Shown here: positions 12,571 to 24,584 of the stretch, piece by piece
Position numbering within the stretch: the stretch's first letter is position 1
How the letters are laid out: each line of letters begins with the position of its first letter
Assembly (NCBI GenBank): GCA_963965975.1
Contig: OZ014418.1
Coordinates: forward strand, 6,150,775 to 6,214,774
Direction of reading: 5' to 3'
Length of the DNA: 64,000 nt
From: Xestospongia bergquistia
Lineage: Eukaryota > Porifera > Demospongiae > Haplosclerida > Petrosiidae
Position numbers and translations under genes: made by a program
Notes under the pieces: model-generated
Told to the model about the DNA's origin: nothing
Database searches by the model: none
The model's input: only the letters and a program-made list of their open reading frames with translations

Positions 12571-14327
12571 GTTGAGTTAGTTGTACAGGAAGATATCCAC
12601 TTGAAGTAGTTGTTAAATTAAAGACTCTCTCTCCTTGGATAGTTGATAAGTTAGAGTAAGGTTTAGAGTGTACACATGTTAATGTTTGAAGTGTTGACTC
12701 AGCTAAAGGATAACAAGTACTAAAAATTCATTAAATGTGTAAATATGTTTATGTATAGAGTGATAACTCAGCTAAAAGTACACAGGAAGACTTCTACGTC
12801 AATAACAGAGTTCAGGGAAAACTACTAACAGATCTACTCTTATCACTCACTCCTATGAGTGTAGATTATCATAACAGTAGACATTACATAATGGGCAATG
12901 TCTGAGAAGATCATGTTTGTTATAGTAATAATATTGACACACAAAGGTGGTAATGTCCATCTTTGTACAATTAGTGGTATGATCTGTTCAGCAAAACTAA
13001 AGTGAAGTTTAAAGAGAATAATTTTATCCACATCTTAGTTGTGTAGATAATATTATTATTTAACATTACAAAGTGTGATTGTTCATAATCAACATTGACT
13101 TTAATTCAAAAGTATTTCATTGGACTTATAGGTCATTTTTGTGATTAGATAATAAATAGGTTCATTTAATCATCCTGGATTATATTTGAGAATGGGATTT
13201 TTAACTTTGCAATTTCCATGACAATCTTGATTGATAATGATGTCGAGTTGGTATTGAAATTTATTTAAATTTAGTTATAATTTCGACATTGGCATTCAAA
13301 CAATTTATTAGTATTGCTATTTTTACCAAAAGAATGTTATTTTAGTATATTAGTTTTGGTTCTTGTTTACTTTTAATAACAATACTTGTATCAACATGAC
13401 AACATATACCATATATATATCAACACAAATAAATACTGCATCAAACTTGAGAAACATACTTTTCACTTTCAAACACATAACTAAACATACTATCAATACC
13501 ATAAATATCAAGTGATGTAGAGAGGCTTTTATATGTTTACAGAATTATAATAAAATCAAGACATCTTTATTCATGTAGACAGTGGCACTGTGTATGTAGA
13601 GATGGAATAGAAGTTTCTGTAAAAAATAGGCAATAAAAAAAGTCAAACAAGCCCAAAGAAGAATAGCAATATGGACATCTCTACATAGTAGCCACACAAA
13701 AGTACCTAAACATTGTTTTACTATTGTTATGTTATATTATGTTATATTGAACAGCTTTCTTGGTTACTGTTTTTTAATTTCATCATAAATGTAATATTTA
13801 TTAAAATTGATTCAGTAATAAATAAATGGCCAGGATCTCTTCACGAGGATACTTAAAAGTTCTTTTCATGAGCTAAACAGAAAAAATGAACTTGCTATCC
13901 TTACATATACAGTGTTACTATGGCAACACTACCTACTTGATAATAACATTTGATGAATCATTGTTCATTTTTAGGCTGTAGTTCTGGTATCATATTCATA
14001 AATGTCAAATTGAAGAAAAAGCTATTTTGGTCTGTTAATATAGTGGACTAGATCATCAATGTCTACTTCTATCTTGTTTGTTGCCATTGTATTTTGATGA
14101 GTTTCCATACTTATATATGGAGAGTTTTAACAACTTTAGCAGTAGTTGTGACACAAGTTATGATGTTATTATACAACCTCACTCTATATCACAGTTTGTA
14201 ATGCGAATCTTATTTTGTTATGAAGGAAAGATTTTGGGAAATAGTTAAACAATTACATGTATAAGGAAATCATTAATCAAATCATTGTCACTAATTGTTA
14301 GTTCGTTGTATAGAGATTACAACTTCT
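12571..14327. repeat. Spacer module between copies 5 and 6
   Basis: Duplicated spacer sequence as after the other copies. 13640-13700 resembles 4620-4680 and 26440-26510, and 14030-14330 matches the 3' flanks at 5440-5730 and 11390-11680. No gene recognised. Confidence 0.5.
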
Positions 14328-15220
14328 TTACTTGGTACACACTACACAGGCGAGCTCCTTGGATTCATCATAAGGAGGACAGAGGCCATTACTACATTTA
14401 GCTTGTACAAAATTGAAGATTGCTCCATTAATGTTCCCACTACTTCCTGGAATACTTTCAGCATCTTTATCAACACACTCATAGACAGAGTTTCGTTTAT
14501 GAGTATATCGTTCTGTCATAAGGTAGCCCTGATATTCTGTAGTCCATGTTGTAGGACAGGTTATTTTTGCTGGTATCATAAGATATGATACTCTAGTAGA
14601 AGCATAACAGACAACACAAGGAACATCTTGATCTTGTAGGTGGTTAAAGGGACCTGTACCAAATGTTTCATATTCTGATCTATACACAAATGACTGGTAA
14701 TCAGATGCACCACTGACATAAGGAAGAAACTCAGGTTCATCAGGTAAACAAATGTAATTAGCTCCACCTCCAGTGTGATCATGATGACTCCCAGCAGCTT
14801 TCCCCGTATAGAGCAGTTGTGTTCCTGTTGTATTTGGACAAGCAAATCTTCCCCATCTTGTAAAGACCACACCCCCATTTCTCGGTCCAGGAGGTCCTTG
14901 TGGTCCTTGTTCTCCATTGTCTCCTTTCACTCCATCTTTACCATTGATACCATCTTTCCCAGGTGGACCAGCTGGTCCAGGAGGACCAGGCATTCCATCA
15001 CGTCCATCATGTCCTTGTACTATTTGAATAAAAGGTGCATTTTTAGTGGTATTTGCAGTAAAGACATGTCTCTTATCTCGACTAGTGTCACCTGTAGTAG
15101 AAATGTTTAAAATATCTAGTGATATATTGAGTAGTTACCTTGTACAGCAGCTGTAGTACACTCTTTCCATTCTACAGTTAGTAATATTATAACCAAGAGT
15201 GATAGGGTCTGTGTCATCAT
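14328..15220 (-). CDS. Short-chain (spongin-type) collagen, copy 6
   Basis: Exon 1 at 15139-15220 (start [14 protein letters not shown], two adjacent ATGs) and exon 2 at 14328-15091, with a 47-nt phase-1 intron. The product has 281 residues. The middle of the C-terminal domain has the YRSEYETFG...[13 protein letters not shown] form, which differs from the YGAEYQIHG...[10 protein letters not shown] form of copies 1 and 3-5, so there are at least two sequence types of this surface segment in the array. The linker contains KRHVFTAN in place of KRCVSSTN (TGT to CAT, near 15066), so this copy lacks the N-terminal cysteine. Confidence 0.88.
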
Positions 15221-16997
15221 CTTGAGTTAGTTGTACAGGAAGATATCCACTTGAAGTAGTTGTTGAGTTAAAGACACTTTCTCCTTGGATAGTTAAGTAT
15301 GTATCTGTCAGTTCTTTATATAGTGATGAGTTGTTGATAAGTTAGAGTAAGGTTTAGAGTGTACACATGTTAATGTTTGAAGTGTTGACTCAGCTAAAGG
15401 ATAACAAGTAACAAAAATTCATTATTGTGTAAATATGTTTATGTATAGAATGATAACTCAGCTAAAGGTTGACAAAAGTACACAGGAAGACATCTACATC
15501 AATAACAGAGTTCAGGGAAAACTACCAACAGATGTACTCTTATCACTCACTCCTATGAGTGTAGATTATCATAACATAGAGTGATAACTCATCTAAAAGT
15601 TGACAAAAGTACACAGGAAGACTTCTATGTCAATAACAGAGTTCAGGGAAAAGTACTAACAGATCTACTCTTATCACTCACTTCTATGAGTGTAGATTAT
15701 CATAACAGTAGACATTACGTAATGGGCAATGTCTGAGAAGATCATGTTTGTTATAGTAATAATATTGACACACAAAGGTGGTAATGTCCATCTTTGTACA
15801 ATTAGTGGTGTGATCTGTTCAGCAAAACTAAACTGAAATTTAAAGAGAATAATTTTATTCACATCTTAGTTGTGTAGATAATATTATTATTTAACATTAC
15901 AAAGTGTGATTGTTCATAATCAACATTGACTTTAATTCAAAAGTATTTCATTGGACTTATAGGTCATTTTTGTGATTATATAATTAATAGGTTCATTTGA
16001 TCATCCTGGATTATATTTGAGAATGGGATTTTTAACTTTGCAATTTCCATGACAATCTTGATTGATAATGATGTCGAGTTGGTATTGAAATTTATTTAAA
16101 TTTAGTTATAATTTCGACATTGGCATTCAAACAATTTATTAGTATTGCTATTTTTACCAAAAGGATGTTATTTTAGTATGTTAGTTTTGGTTCTTGTTTG
16201 CTTTTAATAACAATTCTAGTATCAACATGACAACATATACCATATATATATCAACACAAGTAAATACTGCAGCAAACTTGAGAAACATACTTTTCACTTT
16301 CAAACACATAACTAAACATACTATAATTATTAAGTGAAGTAGAGAGGTTTGTAGATATTTTAACAGAATTATAATAAAACCAAGACATCTTTCAGGATGG
16401 AAATAGCACTGTGTATGTAGAGATGGCATTATAGTACTAAAGAATAATTACGTATAGCTATATCCACATTAACATTACCACAGTGCTCTGATAATTGGCA
16501 TGTTATCTTTTGGATAGCATCTGACACATCTTTTATCCACTGCTTATGTGAATGATGGTACATTATCCACAAGTGACATAACATTGGGAATAACTCTACT
16601 TGACTACAATTATTTTAGTTAATGATAACTTACCAGAGAGTTTGTCAAGATAATACTAATATTATATGTTATTAGGTATTTTTAGTAAATGGTGAGATCA
16701 ATAAAAATCATTTTTGTGGACAATAGTGTTATGGTGATATCTATTTAGTATGAGTTATTTATAAAGGTGTTAGGAAGGAATGTGTTATTATTAAACTGAT
16801 TAACAAGTACCTCTATATGACTATATGCAGTTCTAGTTGTTTGAAAATTCTATTATGTTGTTACTAGTTATATTAGTTGATATTAAAGTTATTAAACTAA
16901 TGTTCACTTTGTCTAACCTATTTAGAAAATTTTCAAATTAACTATACACAAAATAATTTCATCTTCTACTTTTCTTGTGATAGCATAAAGTAATTGT
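15221..16997. repeat. Spacer module between copies 6 and 7
   Basis: Duplicated spacer. A stretch of about 120 bp is repeated in tandem at roughly 15470-15570 and 15590-15690 (CACAGGAAGACATCTACATC and CACAGGAAGACTTCTATGTC versions). 16435-16960 resembles 7710-8220 and 28795-29280. No gene recognised. Confidence 0.5.
15314..15322 (-). promoter_or_regulatory. TATA box of copy 6
   Basis: TATATAAAG, 102 bp upstream of the start codon. Confidence 0.6.
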
Positions 16998-18373
16998 TCA
17001 CTTGGTACATACCACACAAGCGAGTTCTTTCTCATTATTGTAAGGAGGACAGATTTGATTGTTACATTGAGCTTGTACATGGTAGAACAAAGTACCATCT
17101 GTCTTAGCACCACTTCCTGAAATACCTTTAGCATTTTTATCGACACACTCATAAACTGTATTTTGTGATTGATTGGGATGACTAGTCATAAGGTAGCCCT
17201 GGTATTCTGTAGTCCAGCTTGTAGGACAGGTGATTTTTGCTGGTATCATGAGATATGTTGTTCTGTTAGGGACATAACAGACAACACAAGGAATACTATT
17301 ATTATTATAACCAATTGTTCCATATATGTGTGAATTGTTGCTAGATGTAGTTGAGGTATTCAAATAAAACTCAGGCTGATCAGGTAGACAGATGTAGTTA
17401 GCTCCACCTCCAGTGTGACTATAGTGATTTCCAGCAACTTTCCCAGTATAAAGTTTTTGTGTTCCTGTAGTTTTAGGACAGAATATTCTTCCCCATCTGG
17501 TATAGACCACACCCCCATTTTTTAGTCCTGGAGAACCAGGAGGTCCAGGTAGCCCAGGATTTCCATCATTACCATCACTTCCAGGAGGTCCAGGTAGCCC
17601 CACTTGTCCAGGTGATCCAGGATTTCCATCTTTACCATCACTTCCAGGAGGTCCAGGTCGCCCTTCTTGTCCAGGTGATCCAGGATTTCCATCTTTACCA
17701 TCACTTCCAGGAGGTCCAGGTGGCCCTTGTTGTCCACGTGGTCCACGATTTCCATCTTCACCATCACTTCCAGGAGGTCCAGGTCGCCCTTCTTGTCCAG
17801 GTGATCCAGGATTTCCATCTTTACCATCACTTCCAGGAGGTCCAGGTGGCCCTTGTTGTCCACGTGGTCCACGATTTCCATCTTCACCATCACTTCCAGG
17901 AGGTCCAGGTCGCCCTTCTTGTCCAGGTGATCCAGGATTTCCATCTTTACCATCACTTCCAGGAGGTCCAGGTGGCCCTTCTTGTCCACGTGGTCCACGA
18001 TTTCCATCTCTACCATCAATTCCAGGAGGTCCAGGTACTCCTTCTTGTCCACGTTGCCCAGGAGCTCCATGTAGTCCTGGTTGTCCAGATGGCCCTATTA
18101 GTCCTTGTTCACCTTTGGCTCCTTTTTCCCCACCAGCTGGTCCAGGAGGACCAGGTATTCCGTCACGTCCGTCACGTCCTTGTAGTATTTGAATATAAGG
18201 TGTGTTTGTAGTGGTATTTGTAGTAGAGACACATTTTTCAACATTTCCTATATAGTGAATTACAAATACTTATGAAAGTTTATTTTTTTGTTACCTTGTA
18301 CAGCAGCTGTAGTACACTCCTTCCATTCCACAGTCAGTAAGAGTATAACCAAGAATGATAGGGTCTGTGTCAT
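16998..18373 (-). CDS. Long-helix short-chain-type collagen, copy 7
   Basis: Exon 1 at 18295-18373 ([13 protein letters not shown] signal peptide) and exon 2 at 16998-18247 with a 47-nt intron give 442 residues. The C-terminal domain is of the same family but diverged ([11 protein letters not shown], a shorter variable segment rich in Asn and Ser). The Gly-X-Y region runs to about 70 triplets, mostly because of an internal repeat of 21 residues (63 bp) that alternates between a [20 protein letters not shown] form and a [20 protein letters not shown] form, so the higher-order unit is 126 bp. The promoter differs from that of the standard copies: TATAAGG lies about 60 bp upstream, as in the copy at 29356-31078. 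Predicted to be a longer secreted triple-helical protein. Confidence 0.87.
17562..18060. repeat. 63-bp coding tandem repeat (126-bp higher-order unit)
   Basis: A GTCCAGGT-containing unit recurs at exact 63-bp spacing (17588, 17651, 17714, 17777, 17840, 17903, 17966, 18029). Adjacent units alternate between two types. 63 bp equals seven Gly-X-Y triplets, so changes in copy number keep both the reading frame and the triplet phase. Confidence 0.88.
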
Positions 18374-18431
18374 TATCTTGAGCACAGGAAGATATCTGCC
18401 TTGACAAATGAAATTTGCTTGTTTTCTTCAT

Positions 18432-18438
18432 CCTTATA
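18432..18438 (-). promoter_or_regulatory. Candidate TATA element of copy 7
   Basis: TATAAGG followed by ATGAAG, about 60 bp upstream of the start codon. The same arrangement occurs at 31134-31140 before copy 11 and not before the standard copies. Confidence 0.45.
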
Positions 18439-20044
18439 AAGTTTTTGGACATTTACAATGTGAATTTACCATCTTACTGTAGGACATCCCATATGGTTAG
18501 TAGTGTTATGATATGAAAAGATTTATATCAACAAAGAAGATTTTTGGTTAGATCTTTGTGTTAGTAATGAATGTTGCAGACGTTAGTTAGTGATAGCCTC
18601 ATCAGAAGGACAATACTGACACCTTTATCATTATTGTCTAGTGATGTAGTCTTCTATAAACAGTGTGTGATTATGTAGAAGAACCATCCTTGTGGCAACA
18701 ATAATGTGGTATTATCTTGACTAAAAGGATTGAATAGAGTATGAAAAGCTATCCTTTTTGATCTGTTTTGAACTGTTATGAATGCATATAATGTATGCCA
18801 ATATGTTACAATCAATACTATGAGGAGAGGCTTGTATTAAATAATGTGAAAATCTTCAGATACTCACACAAATGATTAGATTAATTATATTGATAAATAA
18901 TTATGTTAACATTTATTTGGTTATTTGAAGATGCCAATTCACAGTGTAAACTTTACGTTTTGCAAACTGTACAGCTAGTGAAAGGAACACAATATGCTTA
19001 AAAGCAGAAAAGCAACCTAACAATCTCAGACATATCATAGAAGCTTAATTACTTCACTCATTGTTATATGACTTGTGCTAAATGTTACTAATATTCATTG
19101 GCTCCAAGTTAACATATGAAGTTTAATTGTTGGCTTAATTGTTACATGCACTATTAGAATAAAATAATATGAGGTACATATGTACAGGCATAGGGCAAAG
19201 CACTTTGCAAAAGGCTTAAGTGCAACCACTTACATTAACAAATACATATGTAATGTTTAGACTTATAATCTTATGCTGACAATTCATAAATCATTATTAC
19301 ATTGTAAAAACATGATTTGTTCAAAATGTTTATCTGTAAGTTGACATCTCTGAGCAATATATCTTCCTGCTATGCTAAACAGTCTTTCAACCGGAGCAGA
19401 AAGTGCTTAATTACATTGGTTAATCCAAAGACATGAATACATAATTACAAAATTGCCAAATAAATCAAAGGCTGTTAAAATATAATTACATGTACATCAA
19501 AAAGCATTGGTACTTTCAAAGTGCTTCAAGCATTGGAAAACATTTGAAAAAAAATGCTTACACTAGCTTAATGCTTGAGTGCCTGATGTCTTTCACAAAA
19601 TCCTAAGTTGACAGGTTTATATTACATGTATAGACTAATGAACTGTACAATATCTGATATAACTAATCATGAGATTCAGCCTCTATTAATCCATTAAATA
19701 TCACATGGTTGTCAAGCAAAAAATCTAGATTTGGCAGGCAGGTTGATATAATGTATATGTACAGAACAGTCATTAGATGCATATTAACCTAGTACTAAGC
19801 CATTTTGAAGAATGAAGTTCTCATTTTTATATTTTCAAATGAGAGATTATATACCTGAATTTATATAGAGGGTTATGAATCATTTCATGAATACTATCAT
19901 CAGAACCACAAGAATGACAGTAATCAAATGATATCAAAATGAACTTCATAGCAAGCAGTATAGCAAAGATATAGTTAAGACTCAATTTCCAAAGTAAGCC
20001 AAAGAGTTCAGTTATAAAATTATGAACTATGAATCTCATTATAA

Positions 20045-20070
20045 TGTGTGTGTGTGTGTGTGTGTGTGTT
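20045..20070. repeat. (TG)n microsatellite
   Basis: About 13 TG dinucleotides. It occupies the equivalent place to the much longer TG run at 32308-32380 in the paralogous block. Confidence 0.9.
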
Positions 20071-20414
20071 ATAATTTTACTGCTTGCTTTAAAAGTTGCC
20101 TGGCCCATTCTAAAGCCAAAGTGGCCTTATAGCAATTCAAGTATTCTACTTTGCCACACTTAAAAATTATAAAGTTTATGACAGTAATCTTTACTTTTGA
20201 GCTAGAGTATTAGCCATCCGTTTTAAGATGTCAGCTGCTTACAGTTTCACTCATGATTAAAACAAGTTCAGATATTTACGTTGAATGTAACTTTTAAACT
20301 TTTAATTGATCTGGTTAGTCTGTTTTGAAGCTGTCAGCCAGTTTAAAAATGTGCCAAAATATATGCGTGTGTAATTATATCAAACTACTAACAATAATAG
20401 TCAATGTTGATGTT

Positions 20415-20680
20415 AGTTCACTTAGTACACACTACACTTGCAACAAAGCACCATCAAAGTTAACATTGCTGTCTGGAACACCTTCAGCATCTTTATCAAC
20501 ATACTCATAGACTATGTTTATATTTTAGGACTGATGATTTTTGCTGGTATCATAAGATATGATACTCTAATAGAAGCATAACAGACAACACAAGGAACAT
20601 TGTGATTTCGTAATGATGTTACTGGAGATATGGAGTAAGGTTTGTATTCTATTCCAGAAGGATATACCTGCAGATCAGAT
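20415..20680 (-). pseudogene. Short-chain collagen remnant (C-terminal domain)
   Basis: Minus-strand matches to the C-terminal domain remain in order ([25 protein letters not shown]). Large pieces are missing, including the WTTEYQGYL and GLCPPYD segments, and no frame is open across it. It has a paralogous counterpart at 33131-33380 that carries the same deletions, so the decay predates the block duplication. Confidence 0.8.
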
Positions 20681-21959
20681 ACTTAAAGAAAAGATTAGGC
20701 TATTCATGTAGACAAAGTTTGGTGACTAGTCAGTCGTGCTTGTGTAGCACTAGACCTTTTCTCTACAATCCTTCACAACTGCACATAACAAGCAGAAATA
20801 ATGGTATCATTAAAAGCATCTCACATGCCACTAAATAGTTTCTATGAGTTTTCATGTCTTTTCTTAGCACTTAAATTCATATTCCTTACTCATAATAGTA
20901 GTAAAACAAGGGACAAGTTCTGTACCAATATTATCTCAAACATTACATTTTCTGAAACACATTCACTTCCTACATTCTATCATGCTATTTGTTAAAGAAG
21001 ACTTCTGTTCTTTCAATAAATATTGCATGATGATTGGAGTTATATGAATCCACAAACAACTAAATATAAAAGCTTGAAACTTCAATCATCAACATACATT
21101 ATAGACCAGTTCACTGTATTAACAACAAATAGTTACACATTAATATTTACTACAAATTCTATAAATAATGTTAATGTTTAAATAATTAAATAATTTCTTG
21201 TATATTAGCATGAGCAAAGAGGCCTTGGACAGATGTTATTACATATTTCCAATCTTTTCCCTACATGTATTGACACTCTACTACTATAATGTAGTATTAT
21301 ATAAACAGTGTGTGATGTGGTAGGAGAACCATCCTTGTGGTGATGATATCTGATGAAAGGATTGGTTAGACGTGGTCTGTTCCCTTGCTATTGATAATGG
21401 AGATGTTTATTCTGGTATTCTTTTGTTCTATGGTATTCTTTTGTTAATCAATTTTCTGTTATGTATACATATACTATGTCATAGATATAGCATTACTATA
21501 TGGAAAGGCTTGTATAAATCTTTTTAGATCAGATTAAGTAATGACCATTGCTACCAAGCAAGTTGGAATTTGTTGCTAAACAATACAATTTTCTGTTGAA
21601 CATCAAAGCAAGGGGTGGGGCTATCAAAGATTGTTCCAATCCAATGTATAAGAAAGCTATTTCTTCTACTCCAACTAAATAGTAAATCATTCCTTTGTTG
21701 GCTAAAGCTAATGAACAAATCTTAACACACATTTATTCAAAGCAAAAGACACAGCACATCTAATGCAGCAATTGAATCAAGCAATCTTTTTGGTCAACAT
21801 GGTACAAGTCAGCTATACACTTCATCTCAATGTATAATCTATACATATATAGGAATTGTATTTCATCAAAATGATTTATTTTCTATGTTCATCCAAACTT
21901 GGTTATGGATGTTGTCATTGTTTTGGACCAAGTATTAACTATGTAACTATATGAGTTGA

Positions 21960-22085
21960 CCCTATTGATCTTTGTTCTCCTTTTTCCTTAGAAGGGCTAG
22001 GTTGATGTATCTTTACCATCCCTGTCATAATCTCCAGGTTCTCAGTACTCCAGGAAACCCGTATTGGTCCTTGTTCACATTTTTA
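21960..22085 (-). pseudogene. Decayed Gly-X-Y remnant
   Basis: The minus strand keeps short stretches of collagen-type codons, but no open frame. It matches the more complete remnant at 35140-35560. 20680-21960 between the two remnants holds no recognisable gene. Confidence 0.5.
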
Positions 22086-22228
22086 CTAAAATTTAAAGTA
22101 ATATCATTCTTTAAAATAATAGGGCAACACAAGTAATAACAATACATCTATTACTTGAAATGGCAGGTAAAACCAAAACAATTATAGTTTAAATCAGAAT
22201 ACAAACATTATTTAATATTAACATTAGT

Positions 22229-23113
22229 TCACTTGGTACACACTACACAAGCTAGCTCTTTCACTTTATCATAAGGAGGACAGAGGAGGCCATTGCACTG
22301 AGCTTGTACATGATAGAACAAAGCTCCGTCAGTGTTAGCACTACTACCTGGAATACCTTCAGCATCTTTATCAGCACACTCATAGACTACATTTCGTTGA
22401 TGACTGAACCTCTCAGCCATAAGGTAGCCTTGATATTCTGTAGTCCATGTTTTAGGACAGGTAATTTTTGCTGGTATCATGAGATATGTTGTTCTGTTAG
22501 AGACATAACAGACAACGCAAGGAACATTTTGATCATGGAGTGGTGCCAGTGGACCTACAGAGAAGGGTTGGTATTCTGCTCCATAGATATAAGATTGTTC
22601 ATCAGATACTCCAGATGTATAGGAAAGGTACTCAGGTTGGTCAGGTAGACAAATGTAGTTAGCTCCACCTCCATGTTGAGTATGAGAGCTCCCAGCAGCT
22701 TTTCCCTTATAGAGTAGTGAAGTTCCTGCAGTTGTAGGACAAGAAGTTCGTCCCCATCTTGTAAAGACCACACCCCCATTTTTTGGTCCTGGAAGGCCTT
22801 GTAGTCTTTGTTCTCCTTTATCACCTTTTACTCCGTCTTTACCATTGGTACCATCTTTCCCAGGTGGACCAGCTGGTCCAGGAGGACCAGGTATTCCATC
22901 ACGTCCTTGTAGTATTTGAATATAAGGTGTGTTTGTAGTGACATTTGTAGAAGAGACACATCTCTTATCTCGACTATTGTCACCTGTAGTAAGAAATGTT
23001 TAAAATATTAAGTAAAGTAGTGAATAGTTACCTTGTACAGCAGCTGTAGTACACTCCTTCCATTCTAAAGTTAGTAAGATTATAACCAAAGGTGATAGGG
23101 TCTGTGTCATCAT
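22229..23113 (-). CDS. Short-chain (spongin-type) collagen, copy 8, without TATA box
   Basis: Exon 1 at 23032-23113 (MMTQTLSPLVIILL) and exon 2 at 22229-22983 with a 48-nt intron give 278 residues. The C-terminal domain is a third sequence type (TSCPTTAGTSLLY, YGAEYQPFSVGPLAPLHDQNVPCVVC). The Gly-X-Y region carries an Arg where Gly is expected (GEQRLQGLPGPK in place of [11 protein letters not shown]), a change that would locally disturb a triple helix. The upstream region shows the same 41-bp loss, including the TATA box, as copy 5; the junction is at 23185-23189. The reading frame is intact. Confidence 0.85.
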
Positions 23114-23310
23114 ATTAAGTTAGTTGTATAAGAAGATATCCACTTGAAGTAGTTGTTAAATTAAAGACTCTCTCTCCTTGGATAGTTGATAAGTTAGAGT
23201 AAGGTTTAGAGTGTACACATGTTAATGTTTGAAGTGTTGACTCAGCTAAAGGATAACAAGTAATAAAAATTCATTAAATGTGTAAATATGTTTATGTATA
23301 GAGTGATAAC

Positions 23311-23352
<42 letters not shown>

Positions 23353-23702
23353 GTGTGTGTGTCTAATGGAAGAAAAAGCTAGTTTGGCCTGTTTTATATA
23401 CTAAACCAGATAATCAATGTCTGCTTCTATCTTGTTTGTTGCCATTATATTTTGATGAGTTATAGTCTCATACATGTGGCAGGAGTTCTGTAATAAATTT
23501 AGAAGCAGTTGTGATACAAGGTTTTGTGTTGTTATACAAGCTGACTCTATATCATACTTTGTAATACAAAATTTTATTTTTGCTATGAAGGAAGGATTTT
23601 GTAGGAAAATTTAATGATAGAACAACTACATGTATAGGGAAATGAAATCATTGTCAATTACTACTCTAATTGTTAGTTCATTATATAGAGATTTCAACTT
23701 CT
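23114..23702. repeat. Spacer with (TA)n tract
   Basis: Short spacer. A TA tract at about 23315-23349 joins the upstream region of copy 8, which matches that of copy 5, to the 3' flank of copy 9, which matches 410-700. The microsatellite may mark a recombination junction. No gene. Confidence 0.55.
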
Positions 23703-24584
23703 TTACTTAGTACACACCACACAGGAGAGTTCTTTGTATTCATCATAGGGAGGACAAAGACCATTAATACATTTTGCTTGTACAAAATTGAAGATCGCTC
23801 CATTAATGCTCTTTTCACTTCCTGGAATACCTTCAGCATCTTTATCAACACACTCATAGACAGAATTTCGTTTGTGATTATATCGTTCTGTCATAAGGTA
23901 GCCCTGGTATTCTGTAGTCCATGTTATAGGACAGGTGATTTTTGCTGGTATCATAAGATATGATACTCTAGTAGAAGCATAACAGACAACACAAGGAGCA
24001 TCTTGATCTTGTAGGTGGTTAAAGGGACCTTTACCAAACATTTCATATTCTGTTCTATAGAGAAATGATTGGAAATCAGATGTACCACTGACATAAGGAA
24101 GAAACTCAGGTTCATCTGGTAAACAAATGTAATTAGCTCCACCTCCAGTGTGATCATGATGACTCCCAGCAGCTTTCCCCGTATAGAGCATTTGTGTTCC
24201 TGTTGTATTTGGACAAGCAAATCTTCCCCATCTTGTAAAGACCACACCCCCATTTCTTGGTCCAGGAGGTCCTTGTGGTCCTTGTTCTCCATTGTCTCCT
24301 TTCACTCCATCTTTACCATTGATACCATCTTTTCCAGGTGGACCTGCTATTCCAGGAGGACCAGGCATTCCATCACGTCCATCACGTCCTTGTATTATTT
24401 GAATATAAGGTGTGTTTGTAGTGGTATCTGTAGAAGAAAGACATCTCTTATATTGACTAGTGTCACCTGTAATAGAAATGTTTAAAATATCTAATAGCAT
24501 ACCTTGTACAGCATTTGTAGTACACCCTTTCAATTCCACAGTCAGTAAGAGTATAACCATGAGTAATAGGGTCTGTATCATCAT
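23703..24584 (-). CDS. Short-chain (spongin-type) collagen, copy 9
   Basis: Continuous frame of 293 residues (start MMIQTLLLMVILLL). Like copy 1, it has a 36-nt GT...AG segment (24467-24502) in place of the usual 46-52 nt intron; it is stop-free and a multiple of three, and removing it gives the standard 281 residues. The Gly-X-Y region is [16 protein letters not shown]-type and the variable segment of the C-terminal domain is of the YRTEYEMFG...QDQDAPCVVC type. Copies 1 and 9 share the MMIQTL start and the AVQGMLLDILNIS junction, so they form one subfamily. Confidence 0.85.
   Translation of the reverse strand: MMIQTLLLMVILLLTVELKGCTTNAVQGMLLDILNISITGDTSQYKRCLSSTDTTTNTPYIQIIQGRDGRDGMPGPPGIAGPPGKDGINGKDGVKGDNGEQGPQGPPGPRNGGVVFTRWGRFACPNTTGTQMLYTGKAAGSHHDHTGGGANYICLPDEPEFLPYVSGTSDFQSFLYRTEYEMFGKGPFNHLQDQDAPCVVCYASTRVSYLMIPAKITCPITWTTEYQGYLMTERYNHKRNSVYECVDKDAEGIPGSEKSINGAIFNFVQAKCINGLCPPYDEYKELSCVVCTK
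24467..24502 (-). other. 36-nt in-frame candidate intron of copy 9
   Basis: Begins GTATGC and ends ATTACAG at the shared intron position. Three substitutions separate it from the copy 1 version by eye; none creates a stop or damages the splice dinucleotides. Confidence 0.6.

Larger units (their letters stand above)
18374..20414. repeat. Paralogous flank block (left copy)
   Basis: No functional gene seen. The block resembles 31079-33130 in the same order: the GTAGTGTTATGATATGAA segment, a segment around TACATATGTACA followed by GTAGGGCAAAG-type sequence (about 19170 and 31480), and a TG microsatellite. This indicates a segmental duplication that included the long collagen gene. Confidence 0.6.

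Noticed and set aside
16181-16429. 82-codon hydrophobic minus frame
   Set aside because: Lies in the repeated AT-rich spacer and is broken in sister spacers.
17562-18060. CRISPR-like direct repeats
   Set aside because: The 63-bp repeats are contiguous coding collagen units without unique spacers, in an animal genome.
17522-18070. 182-codon minus frame with [13 protein letters not shown] repeats
   Set aside because: It is a shifted frame of the same collagen repeat in copy 7.
17612-18211. 199-codon plus-strand open frame
   Set aside because: It is antisense to the 63-bp collagen repeats of copy 7; its repetitive [14 protein letters not shown] pattern is a by-product of Gly-X-Y codon phasing.
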